This document shows, in pieces, positions 55,663 through 64,000 of a stretch of 64,000 nucleotides of DNA. The stretch is from Methylorubrum salsuginis (lineage in GTDB: Bacteria > Pseudomonadota > Alphaproteobacteria > Rhizobiales > Beijerinckiaceae), in the NCBI RefSeq assembly GCF_900114375.1, contig NZ_FOSV01000026.1, forward strand, positions 1 through 64,000. The letters run 5' to 3'. The position numbers and the translations under genes are program-made. Within the stretch, counting starts at the first letter, position 1, and each line of letters opens with the position of its first letter. The notes under the pieces were generated by a model. It had not been told where the DNA came from. It ran no database searches and saw only the letters and a list, made by a program, of their open reading frames with translations.

Positions 55663-56664
55663 ATGTTCGAATTTCCGGTGCTGGTCGGGGATATCGGCGG
55701 GACCAATGCCCGCTTCGGCCTGATCGAGACGAAGGGGGCGGCGCCCCGGGTCCTCGCCCACGAGCCGACGGCGGGCTATGCCGATCCCAGCGCGGCGATC
55801 CGCGCCGCCCTCGACAAGAGCGGTGCGCCGGCTCCCCGCTCGGCGATCCTGGCCATCGCCGGCCGGGTCGATTCGCCTGCGGTGCAGCTCACCAACGCCC
55901 ATTGGGTGGTCGCCGGAGAAGCGATCGGCCGGGATTTCGACTTGGCGCGGGTCACGGTGGTCAACGATTACGTGCCGGTGGCGGCGGGGGCGGCGGCCAT
56001 CGCCCCCGACGATCTGACGCTGATCGGCCCCCAGGCGAGCGACGCGCGGGGGCCGCGGGTGGTGCTCGGGCCCGGCACCGGCTTCGGCGCGGCGGCGCTG
56101 GTGCCCTACGAGGATCGCCTCGCCATCGTCTCGACCGAGGCCGGTCACACCGATCTCGGGCCCTCCGACGCGGCCGAGACCGAGATCTGGGCCGCCGTCG
56201 AGCGCACCGACGACCGGGTCACCGTCGAGACCCTGCTCTCCGGCCCCGGCCTATCGCGCCTCCATGCGGCGATTCGGCGGGTGCGGGCGGGCGGCGATGC
56301 CCCCCCGCTCGACCCCGCCGCCATCACCCGCACCGGCCTCTCGGGCGAGGATCCCCACGCTCGGGAAGCGCTCGACCTGTTCGCCCGGCTGCTCGGCCGC
56401 GTTTGCGGCGACCTCGCCCTCACCTTCCTGGCGACCGGCGGCGTCTATATCGGCGGCGGCATCGCCCCGCGGATCGTGCCCGTGCTGCGGGCGGGCGGGT
56501 TCCGGGCCGCGTTCGAGCGCAAGGCGCCGTTCGCGGCCGAGATGCGCGCGGTCCCCACCAGCGTCATCACCGTGAAGGACCCGGCCTTCGGCGGTCTCGC
56601 CGCGCTCGCCAGCGAGGGCGGGCGCTTCGTCTATCACGGGCAGGTCTGGACGCCGCGCGGCTGA
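55663..56664 (+). CDS. glk: Glucokinase
   Basis: A 333-residue ROK-unrelated glucokinase of the Glk type: phosphate motif LVGDIGGTNARFGLIE, LAIAGRVDSPAVQLTNAHW, VNDYVPVAAGAAAI, VVLGPGTGFGAAALVPY and TEAGHTDLGPSD, with GGVYIGGGIAPRIV near the end. It phosphorylates glucose with ATP. The gene is 196 bases after otsB, so both act in sugar metabolism, but a shared operon is uncertain because of the repeat between them. Confidence 0.95.
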   Translation: MFEFPVLVGDIGGTNARFGLIETKGAAPRVLAHEPTAGYADPSAAIRAALDKSGAPAPRSAILAIAGRVDSPAVQLTNAHWVVAGEAIGRDFDLARVTVVNDYVPVAAGAAAIAPDDLTLIGPQASDARGPRVVLGPGTGFGAAALVPYEDRLAIVSTEAGHTDLGPSDAAETEIWAAVERTDDRVTVETLLSGPGLSRLHAAIRRVRAGGDAPPLDPAAITRTGLSGEDPHAREALDLFARLLGRVCGDLALTFLATGGVYIGGGIAPRIVPVLRAGGFRAAFERKAPFAAEMRAVPTSVITVKDPAFGGLAALASEGGRFVYHGQVWTPRG

Positions 56665-56762
56665 CCGCCCGCGGCCGAAGATCGTTCCTTACGGCCGGGC
56701 GCGAAGGGCGCCCCGCCGAGCGGGCCGTGGGCGCCCGAGCGGGGCGCCGGAGGCAGGCACGA

Positions 56763-58328
56763 TCAAGCGCGCGTGCGCGCGGCCACGAGGCCGAGATGGG
56801 CCGTGAAGGCGTCGGCCGACATCGGGCGGCCGAACAGGTAGCCCTGGAGCTGGCGGCAGCCCAGATGGATCAGCCAGAGGGCCTGCGAGGAATCCTCCAC
56901 GCCCTCGGAGACCAGGCGTAGATCGAGCGCCCGGGCGATCTGCACCATGGCACTGAGAATGCAGCGGGCCTTGTGGTCGGTCGCCACGTCCTGGGTCAGC
57001 AGGCGGTCGAGCTTGAGCGTGTGGATCGGCAATTGGCGCAGGTAGCCGATATTCGAGTAGCCGACCCCGAAATCGTCCAGCGCGACGCGCACGCCGTGGG
57101 CGGCGAGCCGCTCCAGCTGCGCCCGCGCCCGGTCGAGATCGGCGAGCAGCACCTCCTCGGTGATCTCCACGGTGAGCGCGCGGGCGGGGAAGTCGAGTTC
57201 GGCGAGCAGCGCGATCACCTCGTCGGCGACCGATCCGGCCTTGAACTGGCTCGGCGAGAGGTTGACCGAGAGGTAGTCGAGCCGCCCCGCGGCGATCCAG
57301 CGGCGGGCCGGCGGGCAGGCCCGGCGCATCATCGCGGCGAACAGGTCGGGCATCAGCCCGCGCTCCTCGGCCAGTCCGAGGAAGGCGCCGGGCGCGAGGA
57401 AGCCGAGGGTCGGATGGATCCAGCGGGCGAGGGCCTCGGCCCCCACCGGGCGGCAATCGGCGCCCTCGACGATCGGCTGGAACCACGGTTCGATGCCGCC
57501 CTCCCGGATCGCCCGGACGAGGTCCTCGCCGAGCGCGTGGCGCGCCTCGACCGCGCGGCCCATGGCTCCGTCGAACAGAGTCGTGGCGAGGCGGGTCGTC
57601 TTCGAGCGATAGAGGGCGATGTCGGCGAAGCGCTGCAGCTCGCCCCCCGTCCGCGCGTCGTCGGGGACGACCGCGATGCCGACCGAGCAGGAGGCCGCCA
57701 GGCTGCGCCCGCGATACGGGATCGGTTGTCGGATCGCGGCGGCGATGTCCTCGCCGAGGCGGGCCAGATCGGTGCCGGGCGGGGCCGGCAGGAGGGCGGC
57801 GAACTCGTCGCCGCCGAGCCGGGCCACCACGGCATCGGGCCCGAACCGCGCCGTCAGGCGGCGTGCGGTGTGTTGGAGAAAGATGTCGCCGGCCTCGTGG
57901 CCGAGGCTGTCGTTGATGTCCTTGAAGCGGTCGAGGTCGAGCAGGAGCAGGGCGAAGCGCGTCCCGTCGCGGTGCCCGTCCGCGAGGCGCTCGTCGAGGG
58001 CGCGGGCGAACCGGGTCCGGTTGGCGAGCCCGGTGAGCTGGTCCCGTTCGGCGAGTTCGAGGGCGCGGGCGCGGGCCTGGGCGAGTTCGTGGGTGCGCTC
58101 CGCGACCCGCCCCTCCAACTCCGCGGCGAAGAGGCCGAGCTGCCGGTTGAGGTCGTACAGCTCCCGCGACTTGGCCTCCAGCAGCGTCTCCGCCTCGGTA
58201 CGGGCCGCGCGCTCGCGGGCGAGCCGGCGCTCCAGCCGCCGGATGCGGGCCTCGGCGTCGGACGGGCCGGGCGGCGCTTCCGAAGGCTCCTCTCGGAGCG
58301 CGACGACGGGGAGGGGTTCCGGCGGCAC
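56763..58328 (-). CDS. GGDEF-EAL c-di-GMP enzyme, partner of the H-NOX sensor
   Basis: 521 residues. A coiled coil (about 25-95, ARIRRLERRLARERAARTEAETLLE) precedes a GGDEF domain with intact RLGGDEF and an EAL domain with AEALARW, NLSPSQF, LDDFGVGYSN, LKLDR, SEGVED and QGYLFGRP intact. The usual RxxD inhibitory site is degenerate (FGPD), so the cyclase may lack product inhibition. No membrane helices. The H-NOX gene ends 4 bases upstream on the same strand, so NO binding by H-NOX probably tunes this enzyme. Confidence 0.93.
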   Translation of the reverse strand: MPPEPLPVVALREEPSEAPPGPSDAEARIRRLERRLARERAARTEAETLLEAKSRELYDLNRQLGLFAAELEGRVAERTHELAQARARALELAERDQLTGLANRTRFARALDERLADGHRDGTRFALLLLDLDRFKDINDSLGHEAGDIFLQHTARRLTARFGPDAVVARLGGDEFAALLPAPPGTDLARLGEDIAAAIRQPIPYRGRSLAASCSVGIAVVPDDARTGGELQRFADIALYRSKTTRLATTLFDGAMGRAVEARHALGEDLVRAIREGGIEPWFQPIVEGADCRPVGAEALARWIHPTLGFLAPGAFLGLAEERGLMPDLFAAMMRRACPPARRWIAAGRLDYLSVNLSPSQFKAGSVADEVIALLAELDFPARALTVEITEEVLLADLDRARAQLERLAAHGVRVALDDFGVGYSNIGYLRQLPIHTLKLDRLLTQDVATDHKARCILSAMVQIARALDLRLVSEGVEDSSQALWLIHLGCRQLQGYLFGRPMSADAFTAHLGLVAARTRA

Positions 58329-58332
58329 GGGA

Positions 58333-58878
58333 TCAGGCGGCGTGGCGGATGGAGAAGCGGACGAAACTGCCCCCCGGCTCCGCCACCCGCGCCGTCGCGA
58401 TGGCGACGGGCTGCCGGTAATGGTCGGCGGCCGCGCGGATCATGCCCTCCGCCAGCGCTTCGAGCGGGCGGCAGCTCTCGTAGTCGAGTTCGATCGCGTC
58501 CGCGCCCCGGCGGCTGAGGCGGAACACCGGAAGCTCGGCATCGGGATAGAGCTTGCGCACCTCGGCGTGGATATGCCCGTTGGCGCTGCCGAGGAACTCG
58601 AACAGGTTCGGCTGCGCGGCGAAGAATTCCGGATAGGTCGCGGCGAAACGGCCGCACAGGTGTCGCCCGAATTGCCCGAGCAGTTCGGCGGCGGGCGTCT
58701 TGGTGAGGCGCGACAGGGCGGCGATCAGCGCCTGCATCTCCGTGTGCGCATAGGTGCCGACTGCCGTATAGGCGCCGCCGCTCGGCACGGCAGCCTCGTC
58801 GATGATATCGTCGGCCATGTCGGAGCCGAGCGTCATGGACACGAAGTCCAGAAATTCAGTGAACACCACGCCCTTCAT
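58333..58878 (-). CDS. H-NOX (heme-NO/O2-binding) sensor protein
   Basis: The 181-residue protein starts MKGVVFTEFLDFVSMTLG, the H-NOX N-terminus. The proximal heme ligand is His104 in NGHIHAEVRKLYPDAELPVF, and the heme-carboxylate motif YxSxR is Tyr133, Ser135 and Arg137. It senses NO (and perhaps O2) through heme. The gene is followed after 4 bases by a GGDEF-EAL gene, an arrangement known to couple NO to c-di-GMP in other bacteria. Cytoplasmic. Confidence 0.95.
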   Translation of the reverse strand: MKGVVFTEFLDFVSMTLGSDMADDIIDEAAVPSGGAYTAVGTYAHTEMQALIAALSRLTKTPAAELLGQFGRHLCGRFAATYPEFFAAQPNLFEFLGSANGHIHAEVRKLYPDAELPVFRLSRRGADAIELDYESCRPLEALAEGMIRAAADHYRQPVAIATARVAEPGGSFVRFSIRHAA

Positions 58879-59284
58879 GACGGTCCGCCGATGTTGACGT
58901 TTGTTAAGACGCTGGCGCAGAAGGTTTTACGATCACGTTAAGGCGGTCGCTGCTTCCGGTGCGCACCGTCCCTGCCGTTCTCCGACCCGTCCGTGCATCG
59001 GCGCTCGAACTCGCATCAGGCGGGAAACGGCACCATTACGAATGTTGCAGCGGTTCCGAAGTCGGTCGCAGCGGATCCGGGCGGCCCATGACCTTGGACG
59101 ATTGCGCACCCGTGACGGCGCGTCGGCTTCGGGGCGTGGGAAACGCACCGTCCTGCCGGCCGGGTGCCGGCACGGCTGGCACCGATCCAACGGTCTGTTA
59201 ACCATGGCGGCGCGATAACCCGATCCGTCCCGCCGGCCTCGCCCCGAGGCGGGCCGGGAGCGTGGAGCCGCCCAGAGTCCGACC
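58879..59284. promoter_or_regulatory. 406-bp divergent intergenic region
   Basis: This is between the H-NOX gene (-) and the DUF3108 gene (+). No gene is supported. TTAACCAT at 59198-59205 resembles a half-site for CtrA-type regulators, but one match of this length is weak. I see no FNR/NNR-like TTGAT-N4-ATCAA box. Otherwise nothing definite. Confidence 0.3.
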
Positions 59285-60181
59285 ATGCGCGCCAAGCCCT
59301 TCCTTCGCGCCTGCCCCCTCCTCCTCGCGGCCCTCGCCCTCCCGGCCGCCGTGCAGGCCGCACCGCGCTCCGCCAAGACTTCGGCGAAGGCCCGTGGCGC
59401 AGCGGGCGTCACGATCGATTACAGCGTGAACCTCGCCGGGATCCCGATCGGCAACGCCCGGCTCACCGGCGCCTTCGAGGGCCCGCGCTACCGCATGGAC
59501 GTGTCGGCGGTGCTGACCGGCCTCGTCGGCGCGGTGACCGGCGGCCAGGGCTCGGCCCGCTCCAGTGGCACGCTGGCGCAGGCTCCGCTGCCGAACGCCT
59601 TCTCGATCGCCACCCGCACCAGCAATTCCGGCATTGCCGTGCGCATGGCGCTGGCGAACGGCAACGTCACCCAGGCCGAGGTGACCCCGCCGCTGCTCGA
59701 CACCGGCGACCGCGTGCCCGTCACCGCGGCGGTCAAGCGCGGCGTGGTCGACCCGGCGAGCGCGCTCGCCATGCCGGCCCGCACCAAGGGGGCGCTCCTC
59801 GACCCCGAGAACTGCAACCGCACGCTCCCCGTGTTCGACGGCGCGACCCGCTTCGATGTCGTGCTGAGCTACGGCGAGACCCGCGAGATCCAGAAGCCCG
59901 GCTATGCCGGCCCGGTGCTCGTCTGCAACGCCCGCTACGTCGCCATCGCCGGCCACCGGCCCGACCGGCCCGGCGTGAAGTTCATGGAAGAGAACCGCGA
60001 CATGTCGGTCTGGCTCGCCCCCGTCGAGGCGGCGCGGGTGCTGGTGCCGATGCGCATCGCCGTGCGCACCACGCTCGGCACCAACATCATCGAGGCGACC
60101 CGCTGGACCCAGAGCGGCACCGGTACCGCGCAGGGCAGCGAGACCGCGACGGTCGCCGACGCCAGCCTTCCGGGGCAGTGA
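59285..60181 (+). CDS. DUF3108 domain-containing exported protein
   Basis: 298 residues with a Sec signal peptide (RACPLLLAALALPAAVQA). The mature part has the DUF3108 features: TIDYSVNLAGIPIGNARLTG, GNVTQAEVTPPLLD, DRVPVTAAVKRGVVDPASALAM, and RTLPVFDGATRFDVVLSY. It is probably periplasmic or outer-membrane associated; function is unknown. A TTAACCAT motif lies upstream. A small exported protein and a helicase gene follow. Confidence 0.88.
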   Translation: MRAKPFLRACPLLLAALALPAAVQAAPRSAKTSAKARGAAGVTIDYSVNLAGIPIGNARLTGAFEGPRYRMDVSAVLTGLVGAVTGGQGSARSSGTLAQAPLPNAFSIATRTSNSGIAVRMALANGNVTQAEVTPPLLDTGDRVPVTAAVKRGVVDPASALAMPARTKGALLDPENCNRTLPVFDGATRFDVVLSYGETREIQKPGYAGPVLVCNARYVAIAGHRPDRPGVKFMEENRDMSVWLAPVEAARVLVPMRIAVRTTLGTNIIEATRWTQSGTGTAQGSETATVADASLPGQ

Positions 60182-60200
60182 CGGCCGACGGGGCGCGGCC

Positions 60201-60527
60201 GTGACCGCCCTCCCCCTGCCGCGCAGGGTCCGGGCCGCGGCGTTCGCGGTCGCCGCCGCCGCGAGCCCGGCCCAGGCCGGTCCCCTCACCACCGGTCCCG
60301 ATTGCGGCCCCGACGCCTTCTCCCACGCCGAGGTGATCGAGCATCGCCCGCCCCGCCGCGGACCGCTCACGGCCGTGCCGCAGACGCTTTGCACCGACCT
60401 CGCGCCGCAGGCGCCGCCGGCCTCCGTCGACATCCATCTCTATCCGGGACTCGGTGCCCCGGTTGGCAGGCAGGCCCCCGGCGACCCATATGAGGGAGGC
60501 CGCCGCGGCCACGCCCCGCGCCCGTAG
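60201..60527 (+). CDS. Small putative exported protein (108 residues)
   Basis: The ORF starts at GTG 60201 with MTALPLPRRVRAAAFAVAAAASPAQAGP, a plausible Sec signal peptide, then a Pro/Arg-rich mature part with Cys in DCGPDAF and QTLCTDLA. It begins 20 bases after the DUF3108 gene, suggesting an operon. No family is recognised. Confidence 0.6.
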   Translation: MTALPLPRRVRAAAFAVAAAASPAQAGPLTTGPDCGPDAFSHAEVIEHRPPRRGPLTAVPQTLCTDLAPQAPPASVDIHLYPGLGAPVGRQAPGDPYEGGRRGHAPRP

Positions 60528-60580
60528 CGGTCTCCCGCCTCTCCGACGGCCTCGATCGCCGTAGGGAACGCCCCCGCCGC

Positions 60581-63500
60581 ATGACGCTTCGCCACCTTTC
60601 CCGCGAGTCCCGCGCGCGCGGCGTGACGGCGGTGCTCGGGCCCACCAACACGGGCAAGACGCACCTCTCCATCGAGCGGATGCTCCAGCATCCCACCGGC
60701 ATGATCGGCCTGCCGCTGCGGCTGCTCGCCCGCGAGGTTTACTTGCGCGTCGTCGCCAAGGTCGGCGTGGAGAACGTCGCCCTCGTGACCGGCGAAGAGA
60801 AAATAAAGCCGGACCGGCCGCGCTACTGGATCTGCACCATCGAGGCGATGCCGCGCGACCTCGAGGTCGCGTTCGTGGCGATCGACGAGATCCAGCTCGC
60901 CGCCGACATGGACCGCGGCCATGTCTTCACCGACCGCCTGCTCTATCGGCGGGGCCGCGAGGAGACGCTGCTGATCGGCTCCTCGACCATGAAGCCGCTG
61001 GTCGAATCCCTCATCCCCGGCGTGCAGACGACGACGCGCCCGCGCCTGTCGCAACTGACCTTCGCGGGTGAAAAAAAGATCTCGCGCCTGCCCCACCGCA
61101 CGGCGATCGTCGCCTTCTCGGCCGAGGAGGTCTACGCCATCGCCGAGCTGATCCGGCGCCAGCGCGGCGGCGCGGCGGTGGTGCTCGGCGCGCTGAGCCC
61201 CCGCACCCGCAATTCCCAGGTCGAGCTCTACCAGTCGGGCGACGTCGATTATCTCGTCGCCACCGACGCGGTCGGCATGGGGCTCAACCTCGATGTCGAT
61301 CACGTGGCGTTCGCGGCCAACTGGAAATACGACGGCACCCGCTTCCGCAAGCTGACCCCCGCCGAGATGGGGCAGATCGCGGGCCGCGCCGGGCGCCACA
61401 TCGCGGACGGCACCTTCGGCTCCACCGGACGCTGCCCACCCTTCGAGCCGGAGATGGTCGAGGCGCTGGAGAGCCACGACTTCGAGCCCCTGCGCGTCCT
61501 GCAATGGCGCAACCCCGACCTCGATTTCGGCTCGCTGGAGGCGCTTCAGGCCAGCCTCGACGTGCATCCGCAGGAGCAGGGCCTGACCCGCGCCCCCATG
61601 GGCGAGGACCAGCAGGCGCTGGAAATCCTGATGCGCGAGGAGGACATCCGCGACGTCGCCAAGGGTCCGGCGGCGGTGCGCCGCCTCTGGGACGCCTGCG
61701 GCCTGCCGGACTACCGCAAGGTCCATCCGCAGACCCACGCCGACCTCGTGGCGCAGCTCTACCGCTTCCTGATGCGCGGCATGGCCGGTCGCATCCCCAA
61801 CGACTGGTTCGCCCGCCACGTGGCGATGATCGACCGCACCGACGGCGACATCGACGCCCTGTCCCAGCGCATCGCGCAAGGCCGCACCTGGACCTTCGTG
61901 GCGAATCGCCCCGACTGGTTGCTCGATCCTCTGCATTGGCAGGGCGAGACGCGTCGGGTAGAGGACAGGCTGTCCGACGCCCTGCACGAGCGCCTTGCGA
62001 GCCGCTTCGTCGACAGGCGCACCAGCGTCCTGATGCGGCGCCTGAGAGAGAAGACGATGCTGGAAGCCGAGATCACCTCCGGCGGTGACGTCACCGTCGA
62101 AGGGCAACATGTGGGCCGTCTGCACGGCTTCCAATTCGTGCCGGACCCTCAGGCCGAGGGGCACGAGGCCAAGACCCTGCGCTCGGCCGCCGAGAAGGCG
62201 CTCGCCGGCGAGATCGAGGCCAGGGCCGACCGCTTCGCCTCGGCGGCGGATGCGGCGCTGGTGCTCTCGCACGATGGCGTGATCCGCTGGACCGGCGATC
62301 CGGTCGCCAAGCTGACGCCGGGCGACAAGCTGTTCGAGCCCGGCATCCGGCTGGTCGCCGACGACAGCCTCGCGGGCCCGGCGCGCGAGAAGGTCGAGAC
62401 GCGGCTAACCGCGTGGCTGCGCGCCCACGTGACGCGCCTGCTCGGTCCGCTGATGGAGATCGAATCGGCCGCCGACCTCACCGGGCTCGCCCGCGGCATC
62501 GGCTATCAGGTGGTCGAGGCCCTGGGCGTGCTGGAGCGCGCCAAGGTCGCGCACGAGATGCGCAGCCTCGATCAGGACGGGCGCGCGAATCTGCGCCGCC
62601 ACGGCGTGCGCTTCGGCGCCTACCACATCTTCCTGCCGGCCCTGCTGAAGCCCGCGCCACGCACGCTCGCCGCCCAGCTCTGGGCGCTCAAGAGCGGCGG
62701 CCTCGACCAGCCGGGCCTCGACGAGATCGCGCATCTGGCGGGCTCCGGCCGCACCTCGATCAAGGTCGATCCGGCCATCGCCAAGGGTCTCTACCGCGCC
62801 GCCGGCTTCCGGGTGTGCGGCGAGCGTGCCGTGCGCGTCGACATCCTCGAGCGTCTGGCCGACCTGATCCGCCCGGCCATCGCCTACCGCCCCGGCACGA
62901 CGGTGGGCGAACCCCCGGCCGGGACCGCCGACGGCGACGGGTTCGTGGCGACCGTCAACATGACCTCGCTGGTCGGCTGCTCGGGCGAGGATTTCGCCTC
63001 GATCCTGAAGTCGCTCGGCTACGTCGCGCAGTCGCGGCCGGGTCCGGCCATCACCGTCCCGCTCATCGCCGCCGCCCCCACCGTGCCGGCGGCGCGCCCC
63101 GCCGAGGCGGCGCCGCAGGACGCCGCCTCCGACGAGACGGCCTCTCAGGATGTCGCGGCCAAGGCGGAGGCCGCCGACGCGCAGCCCGAGGCTGCGGAGC
63201 CGGACGGCGAGACGCCTCCGGTCGCCGCGGAAGGTTCTTCCGAGGACGCCCCGGCCTCCGAGACCGCCGCCGGAGAGTCGGCCTCCGAGACCCCGGCCGC
63301 GGCTCCCGCCGAGGAGCCGGCCGCTCCGAGCGAAGAGACCACCGAGGCACCGGTCGAGCCGGCTCCGAGCGAGGACACCGCGCCGATGCCGGCCGAGACG
63401 GCGCAGGCCGTCGAGGATGCGGCCGCGACCGGCGAGGTCGAGGCGGTCGATGCCGCCGATTCCTCCGTGCCGACCGAGGATGCCGCCGTCCCCGAGGCCG

Positions 63501-63970
63501 AGGCACCCGCCGCCCCGGCCGAGCCGGAGGCGATCGAGGTGTGGCACCTGCACCGTCCGCAGCGTCAGTCCGGCCCGCGCCACGGCCGCGGTCAGGGACG
63601 CCAAGACGGGCGGCAAGACGGTCGCGAAGGGGGGCGTGAAGGGGGCCGCGAGGGCGGTCGCCGGGATGGGCGCGGCGGCGAGGGCCGCGGCGACGGCCAG
63701 GGCCCGCGCCGTCCCCGTGAGGACCGGCCCGAGGGCGGTCGTCCGCCCCGTCCGGAAGCGCGCGGCGAAGGCCGTGGCGAGAACCGCGGCGAGGGCGGCC
63801 CGCGCCGCGACGGCGGTCCGCGCAACCGTCCCGATCGCCGCGACGACAACCGCCGTCCGCCCCAGGAGCAGCGCCCGCCGCGCCGCGAGCGCCAGCCCGA
63901 TCCCGATTCGCCCTTCGCGGCGCTCGCCGCCCTGAAGGCGAAGCTCGAATCGGACGGGGGCAAGCGCTGA
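60581..63970 (+). CDS. SUV3-like ATP-dependent RNA helicase with disordered tail
   Basis: 1129 residues. Walker A GPTNTGKTHLS (about 20-30), Walker B-like AIDEIQLAADMDRGHVFTD, VATDAVGMGLNLDV, and the QIAGRAGRHIADG motif mark the SUV3 helicase core; a C-terminal SUV3-type domain follows (GYQVVEALGVLERAKV). Mitochondrial SUV3 unwinds RNA for PNPase. From about residue 830 a Glu/Ala/Pro-rich acidic segment leads into an Arg/Gly tail (about 990-1110), where RGG- and REGG-type repeats recur. The 30 bases after the stop contain a possible next start (ATG at 63993). Start ATG 60581. Confidence 0.93.
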   Translation: MTLRHLSRESRARGVTAVLGPTNTGKTHLSIERMLQHPTGMIGLPLRLLAREVYLRVVAKVGVENVALVTGEEKIKPDRPRYWICTIEAMPRDLEVAFVAIDEIQLAADMDRGHVFTDRLLYRRGREETLLIGSSTMKPLVESLIPGVQTTTRPRLSQLTFAGEKKISRLPHRTAIVAFSAEEVYAIAELIRRQRGGAAVVLGALSPRTRNSQVELYQSGDVDYLVATDAVGMGLNLDVDHVAFAANWKYDGTRFRKLTPAEMGQIAGRAGRHIADGTFGSTGRCPPFEPEMVEALESHDFEPLRVLQWRNPDLDFGSLEALQASLDVHPQEQGLTRAPMGEDQQALEILMREEDIRDVAKGPAAVRRLWDACGLPDYRKVHPQTHADLVAQLYRFLMRGMAGRIPNDWFARHVAMIDRTDGDIDALSQRIAQGRTWTFVANRPDWLLDPLHWQGETRRVEDRLSDALHERLASRFVDRRTSVLMRRLREKTMLEAEITSGGDVTVEGQHVGRLHGFQFVPDPQAEGHEAKTLRSAAEKALAGEIEARADRFASAADAALVLSHDGVIRWTGDPVAKLTPGDKLFEPGIRLVADDSLAGPAREKVETRLTAWLRAHVTRLLGPLMEIESAADLTGLARGIGYQVVEALGVLERAKVAHEMRSLDQDGRANLRRHGVRFGAYHIFLPALLKPAPRTLAAQLWALKSGGLDQPGLDEIAHLAGSGRTSIKVDPAIAKGLYRAAGFRVCGERAVRVDILERLADLIRPAIAYRPGTTVGEPPAGTADGDGFVATVNMTSLVGCSGEDFASILKSLGYVAQSRPGPAITVPLIAAAPTVPAARPAEAAPQDAASDETASQDVAAKAEAADAQPEAAEPDGETPPVAAEGSSEDAPASETAAGESASETPAAAPAEEPAAPSEETTEAPVEPAPSEDTAPMPAETAQAVEDAAATGEVEAVDAADSSVPTEDAAVPEAEAPAAPAEPEAIEVWHLHRPQRQSGPRHGRGQGRQDGRQDGREGGREGGREGGRRDGRGGEGRGDGQGPRRPREDRPEGGRPPRPEARGEGRGENRGEGGPRRDGGPRNRPDRRDDNRRPPQEQRPPRRERQPDPDSPFAALAALKAKLESDGGKR

Positions 63971-64000
63971 GGGCTTTTCGCCCTCGGACGCGATGAGCGA

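Noticed and set aside
59198..59205. TTAACCAT as a CtrA site
   Set aside because: An 8-base match alone is too weak in a genome of this size; no second half-site at the expected distance.

Overview
This window is a GC-rich alphaproteobacterial chromosome segment, most likely from Methylobacterium/Methylorubrum (Hyphomicrobiales). The assignment rests on a NAD-dependent formate dehydrogenase of the fdsGBAD type, a mitochondrial-like SUV3 helicase with a low-complexity tail, the dxs-tlyA-trmA and ftsK-lolA-xthA gene orders, and G/C-rich third codon positions throughout. The assignment is inference. No insertion sequence, prophage, rRNA or CRISPR array was seen.

Layout. 1-3.7 kb: 3' end of dxs, sodC on the other strand, then overlapping tlyA and a TrmA/RlmD-type RNA methyltransferase. 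3.8-11.3 kb: accessory genes (GT61 glycosyltransferase, SRAP protein, COG3146 acyltransferase with an M20 amidohydrolase, CDF transporter, HIT protein, PilZ protein, small orphan). 11.5-22 kb: NAD synthetase, an FtsK without membrane segments, LolA, a GGDEF-EAL protein coupled to a BLUF photoreceptor, exonuclease III and a 38-residue ORF. 22-29.7 kb: amino acid permease, rpsO-pnp, GST, two small membrane proteins, RidA and an orphan polyamine-binding protein.

29.9-46.8 kb is the transcription/translation core on the minus strand: tRNA-Trp, secE, nusG, rplK, rplA, then a 4.6-kb interruption (HWE histidine kinase, B12-radical SAM protein, small ORF), then rplJ, rplL, rpoB, rpoC. 46.9-52.2 kb: formate dehydrogenase fdsG-B-A-D with an upstream regulatory region holding clear inverted repeats. 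52.8-56.7 kb: serine hydrolase, DUF427 protein, trehalose-phosphatase, glucokinase. 56.8-58.9 kb: an H-NOX heme sensor directly ahead of a second GGDEF-EAL protein. 59.3-64 kb: DUF3108 protein, a small exported protein and the SUV3-like helicase.

Most notable signals: (1) two separate small-sensor plus GGDEF-EAL pairs, one for blue light (BLUF) and one for NO/redox (H-NOX), with intact catalytic motifs in both enzymes but an I-site only in the BLUF partner; (2) PNPase and SUV3 helicase with similar Arg/Gly-rich C-terminal tails, suggesting a mitochondrial-like RNA-decay complex; (3) an FtsK with about 590 residues of Ala/Pro-rich sequence where the membrane domain should be; (4) a broken-up ribosomal/RNA polymerase operon; (5) inverted-repeat operators in front of fds without a regulator gene nearby.
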